Positions 10,462 to 22,014 are shown, numbered from the stretch's first letter. The stretch is DNA of 64,000 nucleotides from Macrostomum hystrix (GCA_950097015.1 CATNEN010000038.1:5315001-5379000), one strand, 5' to 3'. Notes: generated by a model from the letters alone, not told the origin. Numbers and translations are program-made.

Positions 10462-12497
10462 AGATCAGCGGTATAACCCACTTTATCGACAGCCAGATTG
10501 TCCTTTACTGGCTCATGGACGGTGCCAAGCTCCGTCCCTACGAGTGCCACCGCGTCCAGGAGATACGCAACTCCGGGTTGACAGAGGACCGCCGCTACGT
10601 TCCCACTGCAGAGAATCCGGCCGACCATTGTACCAGGCCCCTAACACTGACCCAGCTTATCGCGTCGAACTTCTACACCGGTCCCGAGTTTATTCAACGG
10701 CCTTACCATACGTGGACCTCCTGGCCGCTCCCCGGTCAGTCCGTCAACCCACCAGAGGAAACTCGGCGTAAAGATAAGCCGTCTATTTCGCTTCTGCACG
10801 CTACCAAAGGCGTTGATGAGCCCCCACCTGGAGACATGGATATCACTCGTTTCGGATGCCTCAACACCCTGCTCGGTGCAACCGCATATGTCGTCCGCTT
10901 CGTCACGAGGGACAGGACCCGCGGAGTCCCAGGCTTAAACGCGCGCAACGCCGCCCTCCTTCTCTGGGTCCGGTACACACAGCGTTTACATTACCTCAAG
11001 GACATGATCGCTCTTCAATCGGGCAACCCTGGGAATTGTCGGCTGGTGAATCAGCTTGCCTTGTATCTTGATACCGACGGTTTCGTCCGCTTGAGCTCAC
11101 GCATGGCCAACGCCAATTTGGACGCTGATGCACTGCACCCGTTGCTCCTGCCCTCGAGGAGTCACCTCAGTTATCTATTGATCCGACATATCCACGAGCA
11201 GGAGGTACACGCGACTGCCTCCACAGTTCTTAGTCGACTGAGGGAGCGCTTCTGGATTGTCCGTGGCCTTGCCACTGTGCGCAACGCTCTACGTGGCTGC
11301 CTTGTTTGCCGCGCCTCCAAAGCGCCACCCATGACTCGCCCACATCATGGTCAGCTGCCACCTGAACGTTTGGACTTCACGCAGCCCGCTTTCCGCTCAA
11401 TTCTCATCGATCAGTTAGGACCGATATATACATGGGCGTCCACGACAAGGACGTCAGCCAAGCGCTGGGTCCTCATCCTCTCCTGCGCGACCAGTCGTGC
11501 TGTGCACCTAGAACCTCTGACGGACTACTCCGCGGACGCGGTGCTCCACGCGTTTGAGAGATTTTGGGCCCGGCGAGGCCTCACGGAAGGTACAATCTTC
11601 CTCGATCAGGCGACGGCATTCCAGGCCACCGCCAAGCTGGTAGATACCCTCCTGGCGCCGACGTTCCAGCACAAGATCTTCACGGATCTTCAACCTTTTG
11701 CCACCACCCGTAGACTCCGTTTCAAGTTCGCACCGGTCCGTTCCCCTTGGCACCAGGGTGCGGTGGAAAGGCTTGTCGCTCTTACCAAAGCCAGCCTACG
11801 GCCGGCACTCTGGCGTCGTCGGATCGATGACGATGAACTGCGGACTCTACTCTGCAGGGTTGAAGCCGTACTCAACACACGCCCCCTCACGGCTCTCAGC
11901 AACGACCCAAGGGATCTGCGCCCACTGACACCGGCACATCTTATAGCACCAAACGTCTGCCTCGACCTGCCAGCCGCTTCAGAGAGTCTCCTACCACCGG
12001 CGGACTCGTCAACCGGCAACGTACTACGGGCGCTCTACTACCGCAGGGAACAGATTATCGACGCCTTTTGGGATCGCTGGCGCCGCGAATACCTCCAGCA
12101 TCTGCGATCAATCCATCTGGCAGAACGACGACGCAATCCAGGGGTAACCCAGCAGCCTCGTCAGGATCAACTCTGCCTTCTCGTTGAGAGCACACCTCGT
12201 GCCAGTTGGAAGACTTGTCGCATCCTAGCCCTGCAACCGGATGCACAAGGCGTCGTGCGCTACGTCACAATCCGCACCAGTGCCGGTTACGAATCCCGGC
12301 GTCCTGTCGAGCATCTCGTCCCGCTGGAGGCCGAAGTTGTGGAGCCGGATCCAGAAATCGGCGCCAGGGCGAAGACCCAGGACAGCTCACCGCAGTCGCC
12401 AACGGCAACTAATGTCACGGCTGTACCGACTTCGGTCCGCTCTCTTCGCGCCCGTAAGCGGCAGGGAGTCCGAGACGCCCTGTTTGACATTCCCTGA
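10455..12497 (+). CDS. BEL/Pao pol, C-terminal part (RNase H end, integrase, DUF5641-like)
   Basis: Continues the same polyprotein in another frame. The homologous reading begins at about 10401, before the first ATG at 10455. It holds the end of RNase H (HFIDSQIVLYWL), the pre-integrase zinc finger with HX3-type His pair near 11190 and CLVC near 11305, and an integrase core with Asp in IDQLGP (11408), Asp in FLDQATAF (about 11601) and Glu in HQGAVERL (about 11767). A C-terminal WDRWRREYLQHL...HLVPLE segment fits the DUF5641 domain common in BEL/Pao integrases. BEL/Pao elements normally encode one gag-pol ORF, so the split is more likely a one-base lesion than a designed frameshift, but programmed -1 slippage cannot be excluded. 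Confidence 0.88.
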   Translation: MLEISGITHFIDSQIVLYWLMDGAKLRPYECHRVQEIRNSGLTEDRRYVPTAENPADHCTRPLTLTQLIASNFYTGPEFIQRPYHTWTSWPLPGQSVNPPEETRRKDKPSISLLHATKGVDEPPPGDMDITRFGCLNTLLGATAYVVRFVTRDRTRGVPGLNARNAALLLWVRYTQRLHYLKDMIALQSGNPGNCRLVNQLALYLDTDGFVRLSSRMANANLDADALHPLLLPSRSHLSYLLIRHIHEQEVHATASTVLSRLRERFWIVRGLATVRNALRGCLVCRASKAPPMTRPHHGQLPPERLDFTQPAFRSILIDQLGPIYTWASTTRTSAKRWVLILSCATSRAVHLEPLTDYSADAVLHAFERFWARRGLTEGTIFLDQATAFQATAKLVDTLLAPTFQHKIFTDLQPFATTRRLRFKFAPVRSPWHQGAVERLVALTKASLRPALWRRRIDDDELRTLLCRVEAVLNTRPLTALSNDPRDLRPLTPAHLIAPNVCLDLPAASESLLPPADSSTGNVLRALYYRREQIIDAFWDRWRREYLQHLRSIHLAERRRNPGVTQQPRQDQLCLLVESTPRASWKTCRILALQPDAQGVVRYVTIRTSAGYESRRPVEHLVPLEAEVVEPDPEIGARAKTQDSSPQSPTATNVTAVPTSVRSLRARKRQGVRDALFDIP

Positions 12498-12605
12498 GTG
12501 TTACTTCGTGCACTATGAACCTAGAGTTTACCTCAAAGAGACTAAAACTGATGTTCTATCTTCCGCTTCCTAATTTCCTACGCCGTATCCTAGCCATCCG
12601 TACAG

Positions 12606-12615
12606 CCCCCCCCCC
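12606..12615 (+). other. C10 tract before 3' LTR in place of a polypurine tract
   Basis: The bases directly before the 3' LTR are a run of ten C followed by AATC. A plus-strand polypurine tract is expected here. The nearest purine-rich stretch is around 12530-12545. Confidence 0.5.
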
Positions 12616-12619
12616 AATC

Positions 12620-12850
12620 TGTCGGATTCATCTGGCAATCCTCCACGTTAATTCAAGCTTGCCCTACTGCGCTAAATTTAGCTTCTTGTTACACCTTGTT
12701 TACCCATAGACACCCCCAGCCTCAACTGTACTCTTAAATTTAAATACAAAGTCGCCCAGCCGTTCCCCAAAAGAAACTTATACACACACGCATGTTCGTT
12801 CTAGCAACTTAAGCTTAACATAAAGCCTTTGTCTCAGTCAGTTGACGACA
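12620..12850 (+). repeat. 3' LTR of BEL/Pao element
   Basis: 231 bp, TG...CA, no difference from the 5' LTR found by eye. It is followed by ACCCA, the right copy of the target duplication, and then by the 19-bp array. Confidence 0.95.
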
Positions 12851-15800
12851 ACCCACAAGCGTTCCCATTACCCACAAGCGTTCCCATTACCCACAAGCCT
12901 TCCCATTACCCACAAGCGTTCCCATTACCCACAAGCCTACCCATTACCCACAAGCCTTCCCATTACCCACAAGCGTTCCCATTACCCACAAGCCTTCCCA
13001 TTACCCACAAGCGTTCCCATTACCCACAAGCCTTCCCATTACCCACAAGCCTTCCCATTACCCACAAGCCTTCCCATTACCCACAAGCGTTCCCATTACC
13101 CACAAGCGTTCCCATTACCCACAAGCCTTCCCATTACCCACAAGCGTTCCCATTACCTACAAGCCTACCCATTACCCACAAGCCTTCCCATTACCCACAA
13201 GCGTTCCCATTACCCACAAGCCTTCCCATTACCTTCAAGTCTTCCCATTACCCACAAGCGTTCCCATTACCCACAAGCCTTCCCATTACCCACAAGCCTT
13301 CCCATTACCCACAAGCCTTCCCATTACCCACAAGCCTTCCCATTACCCACAAGCCTTCCCATTACCCACAAGCCTTCCCATTACCCACAAGCGTTCCCAT
13401 TACCCACAAGCCTACCCATTACCCACAAGCCTTCCAATTACCTTCAAGTCTTCCCATTACTCACAAGCCTTCCCATTACTCACAAGCCTTCCCATTACTC
13501 ACAAGCCTTCCCATTACTCACAAGCCTTCCCATTACCCACAAGCGTTCCCATTACCCACAAGCCTACCCATTACCCACAAGCCTTCCAATTACCTTCAAG
13601 TCTTCCCATTACTCACAAGCCTTCCCATTACTCACAAGCCTTCCCATTACTCACAAGCCTTCCCATTACTCACAAGCCTTCCCATTACTCACAAGCCTTC
13701 CCATTATCCACAAGCCTTCCCATTATTCACAAGCCTTCCCATTACCCACAAGCCTTCCCATTACCCACAAGACTTCCCATTACCCGCAAGCCTTCCCATT
13801 ACCCACAAGCCTTCCCATTACCCACAAGCCTTCCCATTACCCACAAGCCTTCCCATTACCCACAAGCCTTCCCATTACCCACAAGCGTTCCCATTACTCA
13901 CAAGCCTTCCCATTATCCACAAGCCTTCCCATTACCCACAAGCCTTCCCATTACCCACAAGCGTTCCCATTACTCACAAGCCTTCCCATTATCCACAAGC
14001 CTTCCCATTAATCACAAGCCTTCCCATTACCCACAAGCCTTCCCATTACCCACAAGCGTTCCCATTACTCACAAGCCTTCCCATTAACCACAAGCCTTCC
14101 CATTACCCACAAGCCTTCCCATTACTCACAAGACTTCCCATTACTCACAAGCCTTCCCATTACCTTCAAGTCTTCCCATTACTCACAAGCCTTCCCATTA
14201 CCCACAAGCCTTCCCATTACCTTCAAGTCTTCCCATTACTCACAAGCCTTCCCATTACCCACAAGCCTTCCCATTACCCACAAGCCTTCCCATTACCCAC
14301 AAGCGTTTCCATTACCCACAAGCCATCCCATTACCCACAAGCCTTCCCATTACCCACAAGCCTTCCCATTACTCACAAGCCTTCCCATTACCCACAAGCC
14401 TTCCCATTACCCACAAGCCTTCCCAATACCCACAAGCCTTCCCATTACCCACAAGCCTTCCCATTACCCACAAGCCTTCCCATTACCCACAAGCCTTCCC
14501 ATTACCTTCAAGTCTTCCCATTACTCACAAGCCTTCCCATTACCCGCAAGCCTTCCCATTACCTTCAAGTCTTCCCATTACTCACAAGCCTTCCCCTTAC
14601 CCACAAGCCTTCCCATTACCCACAAGCCTTCCCATTACCCACAAGCGTTTCCATTACCCACAAGCCATCCCATTACCCACAAGCCTTCCCATTACCCACA
14701 AGCCTTCCCATTACTCACAAGCCTTCCCATTACCCACAAGCCTTCCCATTACTCACAAGCCTTCCCATTATCCACATGTCTTCCCACTAACTTCAAGTCT
14801 TCCCATTACCCACAAGCCTTCCCACTACCTTCAAGTCTTCCCATTACCCACAAGCCTTCCCACTACCTTCAAGTCTTCCCATTACCCACAAGCCTTCCCA
14901 TTACTCACAAGACTTCCCATTACTCACAAGCCTTCCCATTACCTTCAAGTCTTCCCATTACTCACAAGCCTTCCCATTACCCACAAGCCTTCCCATTACC
15001 TTCAAGTCTTCCCATTACTCACAAGCCTTCCCATTACCCACAAGCCTTCCCATTACCCACAAGCCTTCCCATTACCCACAAGCGTTTCCATTACCCACAA
15101 GCCATCCCATTACCCACAAGCCTTCCCATTACCCACAAGCCTTCCCATTACTCACAAGCCTTCCCATTACCCACAAGCCTTCCCATTACTCACAAGCCTT
15201 CCCATTATCCACATGTCTTCCCACTAACTTCAAGTCTTCCCATTACCCACAAGCCTTCCCATTACTCACAAGACTTCCCATTACTCACAAGCCTTCCCAT
15301 TACCTTCAAGTCTTCCCATTACTCACAAGCCTTCCCATTACCCACAAGCCTTCCCATTACCCACAAGCCTTCCCATTACCCACAAGCGTTTCCATTACCC
15401 ACAAGCCATCCCATTACCCACAAGCCTTCCCATTACCCACAAGCCTTCCCATTACTCACAAGCCTTCCCATTACCCACAAGCCTTCCCATTACTCACAAG
15501 CCTTCCCATTACCCACAAGCCTTCCCACTACCTTCAAGTCTTCCCATTACCCACAAGCCTTCCCACTACCATCAAGTCTTCCCATTACCCACAAGCCTTC
15601 CCATTACTCACAAGCCTTCCCATTATCCACAAGCCTTCCCATTATCCACAAGTCTTCCCACTACCTTCAAGTCTTCCCATTACCCACAAGCCTTCCCATT
15701 ACTCACAAGCCTTCCCATTATCCACAAGTCTTCCCACTACCCACAAGCCTTCCCATTACCCACAAGCCTTCCCATTACTCACAAGCCTTCCCATTATCCA

Positions 15801-16495
15801 CAAGTCTTCCCATTACCCACAAGCCTTCCCATTACCTTCAAGTCTTCCCATTACTCACAAGCCTTCCCATTACCCGCAAGCCTTCCTATTACCTTCAAGT
15901 CTTCCCATTACTCACAAGCCTTCCCATTACCCACAAGCCTTCCCATTACTCACAAGCCTTCCCATTATCCACAAGTCTTCCCACTACCCACAAGCCTTCC
16001 CATTACCCACAAGCCTTCCCATTACTCACAAGCCTTCCCATTATCCACAAGTCTTCCCATTGCCCACAAGCCTTCCCATTACCTTCAAGTCTTCCCATTA
16101 CCCACAAGCCTTCCCACTACCTTCAAGTCTTCCCATTACCCACAAGCCTTCCCATTACTCAAAAGCCTTCCCATTATCCACAAGTCTTCCCACTACCTTC
16201 AAGTCTTCCCATTACCCACAAGCCTTCCCACTACCTTCAAGTCTTCCCATTATCCACAAGCCTTCCCACTACCTTCAAGTCTTCCCATTACCCACAAGCC
16301 TTCCCACTACCTTCAAGTCTTCCCATTATCCACAAGCCTTCCCACTACCTTCAAGTCTTCCCATTATCCACAAGCCTTCCCACTACCTTCAAGCCTTCCC
16401 AGTACGCTCGTGCCTTCAAGCCTTCCCAGTACGCTCGTGCCTTCAAGCCTTCCCAGTACGCTCGTGCCTTCAAGCCTTCCCATTACCGACAAGCC
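12851..16495. repeat. 19-bp minisatellite, right part
   Basis: Continuation of the array at 5226-6613, with the same unit and variants (CAAGCGTTCC, CAAGACTTCC, TTCAAGTCTT). Segments of several hundred bases near 14.1, 14.5, 14.9 and 15.3 kb repeat the same series of variants, so larger blocks have been duplicated. It ends with three GTACGCTCGTGCCTTCAAG blocks at about 16400-16480. Confidence 0.96.
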
Positions 16496-16499
16496 TTGG

Positions 16500-16985
16500 T
16501 GCCCCGTTGGTCATCAAAGCCGATTCTAAAAGGCAGCGCGCAGCAGGCCAGCGTGCGCTGTGTCGACTTGACGAGGGTCTACGTCTCGGCGTTGTAAGGC
16601 AGGACGGTCTTGACCATCGCCCGGAACAGCGTCGCCCAATACCTGACGTCATCGAAAAGACGGACGGAGTAGCGAGCCGCTCGCCCCTGTCCGCCCGCGC
16701 CTTCTCGGTCCCTGCAGAGCCACCGCAGGACGTCCTGCAGTGGCTCTGGGCAGTAGGCTTCGGCCTGAATAACATGCCCGGCTTGCTCAGCAGGGCAGAA
16801 GGCCGCGTCAGGCGCGCTCTCTGGTACTGAGAGACAGTCTGTCGTCTCGCGGCCAGGGCTGCGGCAAGCGTCAAATGCGGCACGAACCAAGCGGCATGTG
16901 CCGCATCGAGCTGCACCTCTTGCTCCCCCGTGTCAACTCCCTCGACCTAAGGCGTCCAGGTCTCAGCAGTGTACAACTGGGCGCT
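16500..16985 (-). pseudogene. Degenerate LINE reverse-transcriptase tail, two copies
   Basis: On the minus strand, two stretches match the C-terminal tail of non-LTR retrotransposon RT, where an LLYxxETWTL motif is followed by an amphipathic helix. One (about 16975-16890) reads LYTAETWTP, then LDAAHAAW after an in-frame stop. The other (about 16640-16560) reads LFRAMVKTVLPYNAET, followed by a stop where Trp is expected. No endonuclease or RT catalytic core is present. Two tails in tandem suggest nested or duplicated 5'-truncated insertions. Assignment rests on short motifs. Confidence 0.5.
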
Positions 16986-17118
16986 CTCGACGCAAGAACC
17001 ACTAGTAGTTAGCTTTACTTTTGCTCTACTGTAGTAGTCTCAACTCTCCTGGAACCTGAACCAGAACCGAAAATCCGATTCATCGAACGACCGGAATGCG
17101 ATTCATCCCTCGGATTCA

Positions 17119-19078
17119 TACAAGCCATCCCACTGCCACTTCAAGCCATCCTAATACCCCAAGCCATCCCACTGCCACTTCAAGCCATCCTAATACCCCA
17201 AGCCATCCCACTGCCACTTCAAGCCATCCTAATACCCCAAGCCATCCCACTGTCACTTCAAGCCATCCTAATACCCCAAGCCATCCCACTGTCACTTCAA
17301 GCCATCCTAATACCCCAAGCCATCCCACTGTCACTTCAAGCCATACTAATACCCCAAGCCATCCCACTGTCACTTCAAGCCATCCTAATACCCCAAGCCA
17401 TCCCACTGCCACTTCAAGCCATCCTAATACCCCAAGCCATCCCACTGCCACTTCAAGCCATCCTAATACCCCAAGCCATCCCACTGCCACTTCAAGCCAT
17501 CCTAATACCCCAAGCCATCCCACTGTCACTTCAAGCCATCCTAATACCCCAAGCCATCCCACTGCCACTTCAAGCCATCCTAATACCCCAAGCCATCCCA
17601 CTGCCACTTCAAGCCATCCTAATACCCCAAGCCATCCCACTGCCACTTCAAGCCATCCTAATACGCCAAGCCATCCCACTGCCACTTCAAGCCATCCTAA
17701 TACCCCAAGCCATCCCACTGCCACTTCAAGCCATCCTAATACCCCAAGCCATCCCACTGCCACTTCAAGCCATCCTAATACCCCAAGCCATCCCACTGTC
17801 ACTTCAAGCCATCCTAATACCCCAAGCCATCCCACTGTCACTTCAAGCCATCCTAATACCCCAAGCCATCCCACTGTCACTTCAAGCCATACTAATACCC
17901 CAAGCCATCCCACTGCCACTTCAAGCCATACTAATACCCCAAGCCATCCCACTGTCACTTCAAGCCATCCTAATACCCCAAGCCATCCCACTGCCACTTC
18001 AAGCCATACTAATACCCCAAGCCATCCCACTGCCACTTCAAGCCATCCTAATACCCCAAGCCATCCCACTGCCACTTCAAGCCATCCTAATACCCCAAGC
18101 CATCCCACTGCCACTTCAAGCCATCCTAATACCCCAAGCCATCCCACTGCCACTTCAAGCCATACTAATACCCCAAGCCATCCCACTGCCACTTCAAGCC
18201 ATCCTAATACCCCAAGCCATACTAATACCCCAAGCCATACTAATACCCCAAGCCATACTAATACCCCAAGCCATACTAATACCCCAAGCCATCCTAATAC
18301 CCCAAGCCATCCCACTGCCACTTCAAGCTATCCTTATACGCCAAGCCATCCTAATACCCCAAGCCATACTAATACCCCAAGCCATACTAATACCCCAAGC
18401 CATCCTAATACCCCAAGCCATACTAATACCCCAAGCCATACTAATACCCCAAGCCATACTAATACCCCAAGCCATACTAATACCCCAAGCCATACTAATA
18501 CCCCAAGCCATACTAATACCCCAAGCCATACTAATACCCCAAGCCATACTAATACCCCAAGCCATACTAATACCCCAAGCCATACTAATACCCCAAGCCA
18601 TCCTAATACCCCAAGCCATACTAATACCCCAAGCCATCCCACTGCCACTTCAAGCCATCCTAATACCCCAAGCCATCCCACTGCCACTTCAAGCCATCCT
18701 AATACCCCAAGCCATCCCACTGCCACTTCAAGCCATCCTAATACCCCAAGCCATCCCACTGCCACTTCAAGCCATCCTAATACGCCAAGCCATCCCACTG
18801 CCACTTCAAGCTATCCTTATACGCCAAGCCATCCTAATACCCCAAGCCATCCTAATACCCCAAGCCACCCTAATACCCCAAGCCACCCTAATACCCCAAG
18901 CCATCCTAATACCCCAAGCCATCCTAATACCCCAAGCCATCCTAATACCCCAAGCCATCCTAATACCCCAAGCCATACTAATACCCCAAGCCATCCCAAT
19001 ACCCCAAGCCATCCTAATACCCCAAGCCATCCCACTGCCACTTCAAGACATCCTAATACCCCAAGCCATCCCACTGCC
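17119..19078. repeat. 39-bp / 18-bp two-module minisatellite
   Basis: One module of 18 bp (CCATCCTAATACCCCAAG, often CCATACT) and one of 21 bp (CCATCCCACTGCCACTTCAAG with the first base trimmed in some copies) alternate as 39-bp units at 17119-18200 and 18630-18800. Between these, pure 18-bp module runs occupy 18200-18300, 18340-18625 and 18830-19020. Both lengths are multiples of three, so one frame stays open throughout; this is not a gene. Confidence 0.95.
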
Positions 19079-19095
19079 ATGCACTTCTTGCAATT

Positions 19096-19318
19096 TCTAG
19101 GAGAGCACGGTACAAGAATGGTAGAAGTCACTGCTGCCAACACGACACTGAAGAGTGCGTACATCCGAGTCCATTATTTTCTTTCATTGCTAATATTATG
19201 GAGATATTGCAAGCGTAGCATGTCTTCAATTGCAGAGGCTGCGGTAGTCAGATGAAAGTCGTAGCAGCACTGGCTGCTGCTGGAGTTGGTCTATTGCTTC
19301 TTCTAGTATTGCGCTAGG
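19096..19318 (+). CDS. Possible last two exons of an unrecognised tail-anchored protein
   Basis: A candidate exon begins after TTTCTAG at about 19101 and ends before GTGCGT near 19155. A candidate last exon begins after TTCAATTGCAG at 19235 and ends with a stop at 19318. Joined in phase they give a short Cys/His-containing segment (HCCQHDTEE, GCGSQMK), then a 20-residue hydrophobic stretch ending LLLLLVLR and a stop, which is typical of a C-terminal membrane anchor. Splice signals are moderate and no upstream exon is identified; the 39-bp array to the left could lie in its intron. I do not recognise the protein. Confidence 0.25.
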
Positions 19319-19639
19319 TCTCATGAACTGAATCAACCTGAAAGACCAAACTGGACGACAAGAAAGAAAGCAAATACATTACTACAACTAATTTCGAGAG
19401 TAAAAACAGGTCAATTTTAGCCACTTTTAGGAGCAAGCGGCATATTAGGGTCACTAAAAGCCTTGTTTAGTTTTTTTATTAGGAGAAGTCCGCATTACCT
19501 TCAGACATTAGAATCACTTTTTTAGCCTTCACAAAAACGCAAGAAAATCTATAACGGATTATTTTAAAAAATGTTGATTAACACCTTTAACACCCACATA
19601 AAAATACAGTGTGTAACTCCTATATCTAGCAGTGCGCAC

Positions 19640-19910
19640 TTAATTTCATTTATTAAACTTAATTTGAGCCAATCAGGCACTTGTGCAGCCGACAGCACAG
19701 CCGCATGCAGCTATTCCGCGCCGCATTTTAAGGCTGCGTATTGGAGTTCAGTCCATGGACTGGAGGAAAACGCCACCGACCCTGAATTACCCCTCAGACA
19801 GCTGGGTGAACTGAAGCGATGCAGAGTAAAGAGTCTTGCTAAAGAACCCACAAATTGTTCCAGTGGGGTCGGGAATCGAACCTCTGACCTTTAAGTCGTG
19901 AGTCCGACTT
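19640..19910 (-). mobile_element. SINE-like element with tRNA-related end
   Basis: The minus strand ends in a B-box-like GAGGTTCGATTCCCGACCCC with a stem-loop-like segment before it, resembling the 3' half of a tRNA. The adjoining body includes TCTTGCTAAAGAACCCACAA on the plus strand, which is like the conserved cores of some metazoan SINEs. It differs from the main SINE family in this window. Only one copy is seen, so limits are uncertain. Confidence 0.4.
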
Positions 19911-20155
19911 GAGAGTAAATATATATTAAAGAAAGTGTGAACTGGGAGGCTGGGATAATGAGATGGAGTGACCAATCACAGGGTCTCACTGTACCCTAAA
20001 AAACACCCACCCCTCCACGACATAGAAGTGTTCGAGATTTTTTTGGAATCCTGTCTGACAACATGGCATAATACACCCCCCAGATACTACTTCTATGCTG
20101 AATCCGTAGAACTGTTCGTATTTCTATTTTGGAAAACTTTAAGCATTTTGTGGCA

Positions 20156-20632
20156 GTCTGTCTGTCTCTCTGTCTGTCTATGTGTCTGTCAAGGACCACT
20201 AGTAGATAGTCTACTTAAGTAGTCCGTGGTGTCTGTCTGTGTCTCTGTCAGTCTGTCTGTGTCTCTGTCAGTCTGTCTGTGTCTCTGTCAGTCTGTCTGT
20301 GTCTCTGTCAGTCTGTCTGTGTCTCTGTCAGTCTGTCTGTGTCTCTGTCAGTCTGTCTGTGTCTCTGTCAGTCTGTCTGTGTCTCTGTCTGTCTGTCTCT
20401 GCCTGTCTGTCTGTCTGTCTGTGTCTCTGTCTGTCTGTCTGTGTCTCTGTCTGTCTGTCTGTGCCTGTCTGTCTGTCTGTCTGTGTCTCTGTCAGTCTGT
20501 CTGTGTCTCTGTCAGTCTGTCTGTGTCTCTGTCTGTCTGTCTGTGCCTGTCTGTCTGTCTGTCTGTGTCTCTGTCTGTCTGTCTGTGTCTCTGTCTGTCT
20601 GTCTGTGTCTGTCTGTCTGTCCGTCTGTCTTA
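20156..20632. repeat. CTGT microsatellite with 20-bp sub-periodicity
   Basis: CTGT repeats in which an approximately 20-bp block (TCTGTCTGTGTCTCTGTCAG) recurs at least ten times. Apparent ORFs are artefacts. Confidence 0.95.
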
Positions 20633-21134
20633 TTTTTATCCCAATGCTCAATAGAGCGGTCATTCTCCCCACCTTACCAGCCAGTCGATCTCCCCTTATT
20701 GGTTGGAGCATGTCAGGTGCTCGGGTTCCCATACATTGCCTCCTCAATCGAAGTCTCGTGCCCCAGACACCGGGGTTGAAGAGCGCACAACAAGCGACCA
20801 AGCTATAAAATCGGGACTGAATGAAAAACATCGGCTGACAAGTAAGGACACAGAAATCGATGGCACTTTTATTCACTCCTCGAGCCAAATACTCGGTGTT
20901 TAGTTTCGCCCTTTTGGCACCCCGAGCCAGATGGAAGGTGCCTAAAATCGAATTCCCTTCTTCCAGCTCCCCTCAAAGCAAAACTTGAGTGAGTTCTTGA
21001 GTGAGCTTGAGTCAATGGTCGGCTCGACTTTCAAGCAGTTACCAGCTGCCTTGAGTCACCTTCAAATGTTAGCTACATGCGATATTGTGATTGTGAATGG
21101 TTGCTTGTGACTTATCTCGCCACCTCTGCATACA
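20633..21134. other. Unassigned unique sequence
   Basis: No coding exon is recognised. A TATA-like CTATAAAATC lies near 20801, about 1.3 kb before the GPCR start, too far and too isolated to assign. Confidence 0.4.
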
Positions 21135-21945
21135 TTTCCCTCCTCTGCCATTTCTTCCTTTCTCCTCCGCCATTTCTTCCTTTCTCCTCCGCCATTTCTT
21201 CCTTTCTCCTCTGCCATTTCTTCCCTTCTCCTCTGCCATTTCTTCCTTTCTCCTCCGCCATTTCTTCCCTTCTCCTCCGCCATTTCTTCCTTTCCCCTCC
21301 GCCATTTCTTCCTTTCCCCTCCGCCATTTCTTCCTTTCTCCTCCGCCATTTCTTCCTTTCTCCTCCGCCATTTCTTCCTTTCCCCTCTGCCATTTCTTCC
21401 TTTCCCCTCCGCCATTTCTTCCTTTCTCCTCCGCCATTTCTTCCTTTCTCCTCTGCCATCCTTTCTCCTCTGCCATTTCTTCCTTTCTCCTCTGCCATTT
21501 CTTCCTTTCTCCTCTGCCATTTCTTCCCTTCTCCTCCGCCATTTCTTCCTTTCTCCTCTGCCATTTCTTCCTTTCTCCTCCGCCATTTCTTCCTTTCTCC
21601 TCCGCCATTTCTTCCTTTCTCCTCCGCCATTTCTTCCTTTCCCCTCCGCCATTTCTTCCTTTCTCCTCCGCCATTTCTTCCTTTCTCCTCCGCCATTTCT
21701 TCCTTTCTCCTCTGCCATTTCTTCCTTTCTCCTCTGCCATTTCTTCCTTTCTCCTCCGCCATTTCTTCCTTTCTCCTCCACCATTTCTTCCTTTCTCCTC
21801 TGCCATTTCTTCCCTTCTCCTCTGCCATTTCTTCCTTTCTCCTCTGCCATTTCTTCCCTTCTCCTCTGCCATTTCTTCCTTTCTCCTCTGCCATCCTTTC
21901 TCCTCTGCCATTTCTTCCTTTCTCCTCCGCCATTTCTTCCTCAGA
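21135..21945. repeat. 22-bp homopyrimidine-rich minisatellite
   Basis: About 37 copies of a 22-bp unit (core CTCCTCTGCCATTTCTTCCT); the plus strand is nearly all pyrimidine except for GCCA. The minus strand translates as MAEEKGRNG-type repeats, an artefact. Long mirror-like purine/pyrimidine runs can favour triplex DNA. Confidence 0.95.
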
Positions 21946-22014
21946 GTGTGAGATTGTGTCAGAAGTCCTTTGCTTGTACGCTTTTTCCTATTGGCTGTCC
22001 TTGGGGGCGTAACT

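Larger units (their letters stand above)
6614..12850 (+). mobile_element. BEL/Pao LTR retrotransposon, full length
   Basis: The element is 6237 bp: two 231-bp LTRs (6614-6844, 12620-12850) that begin TG, end CA and look identical by eye, flanked by the 5-bp duplication ACCCA. It sits inside the 19-bp minisatellite; removing the element and one ACCCA restores an uninterrupted repeat unit. A primer-binding-site-like TGGTAGCAGAGCG lies three bases after the 5' LTR. The internal region encodes gag zinc knuckles, aspartic protease, reverse transcriptase, RNase H and integrase in BEL/Pao order, with no envelope-like ORF. Identical LTRs imply recent insertion. A frame break near 10.40 kb splits the polyprotein, so this copy may not act on its own. 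Confidence 0.95.

Noticed and set aside
5111-16830. Long His/Tyr/Pro/Ser repeat ORFs (KPSHYPQAFPLPTSLPIT type)
   Set aside because: 19-bp minisatellite artefacts; the same array is simply split by the retrotransposon.
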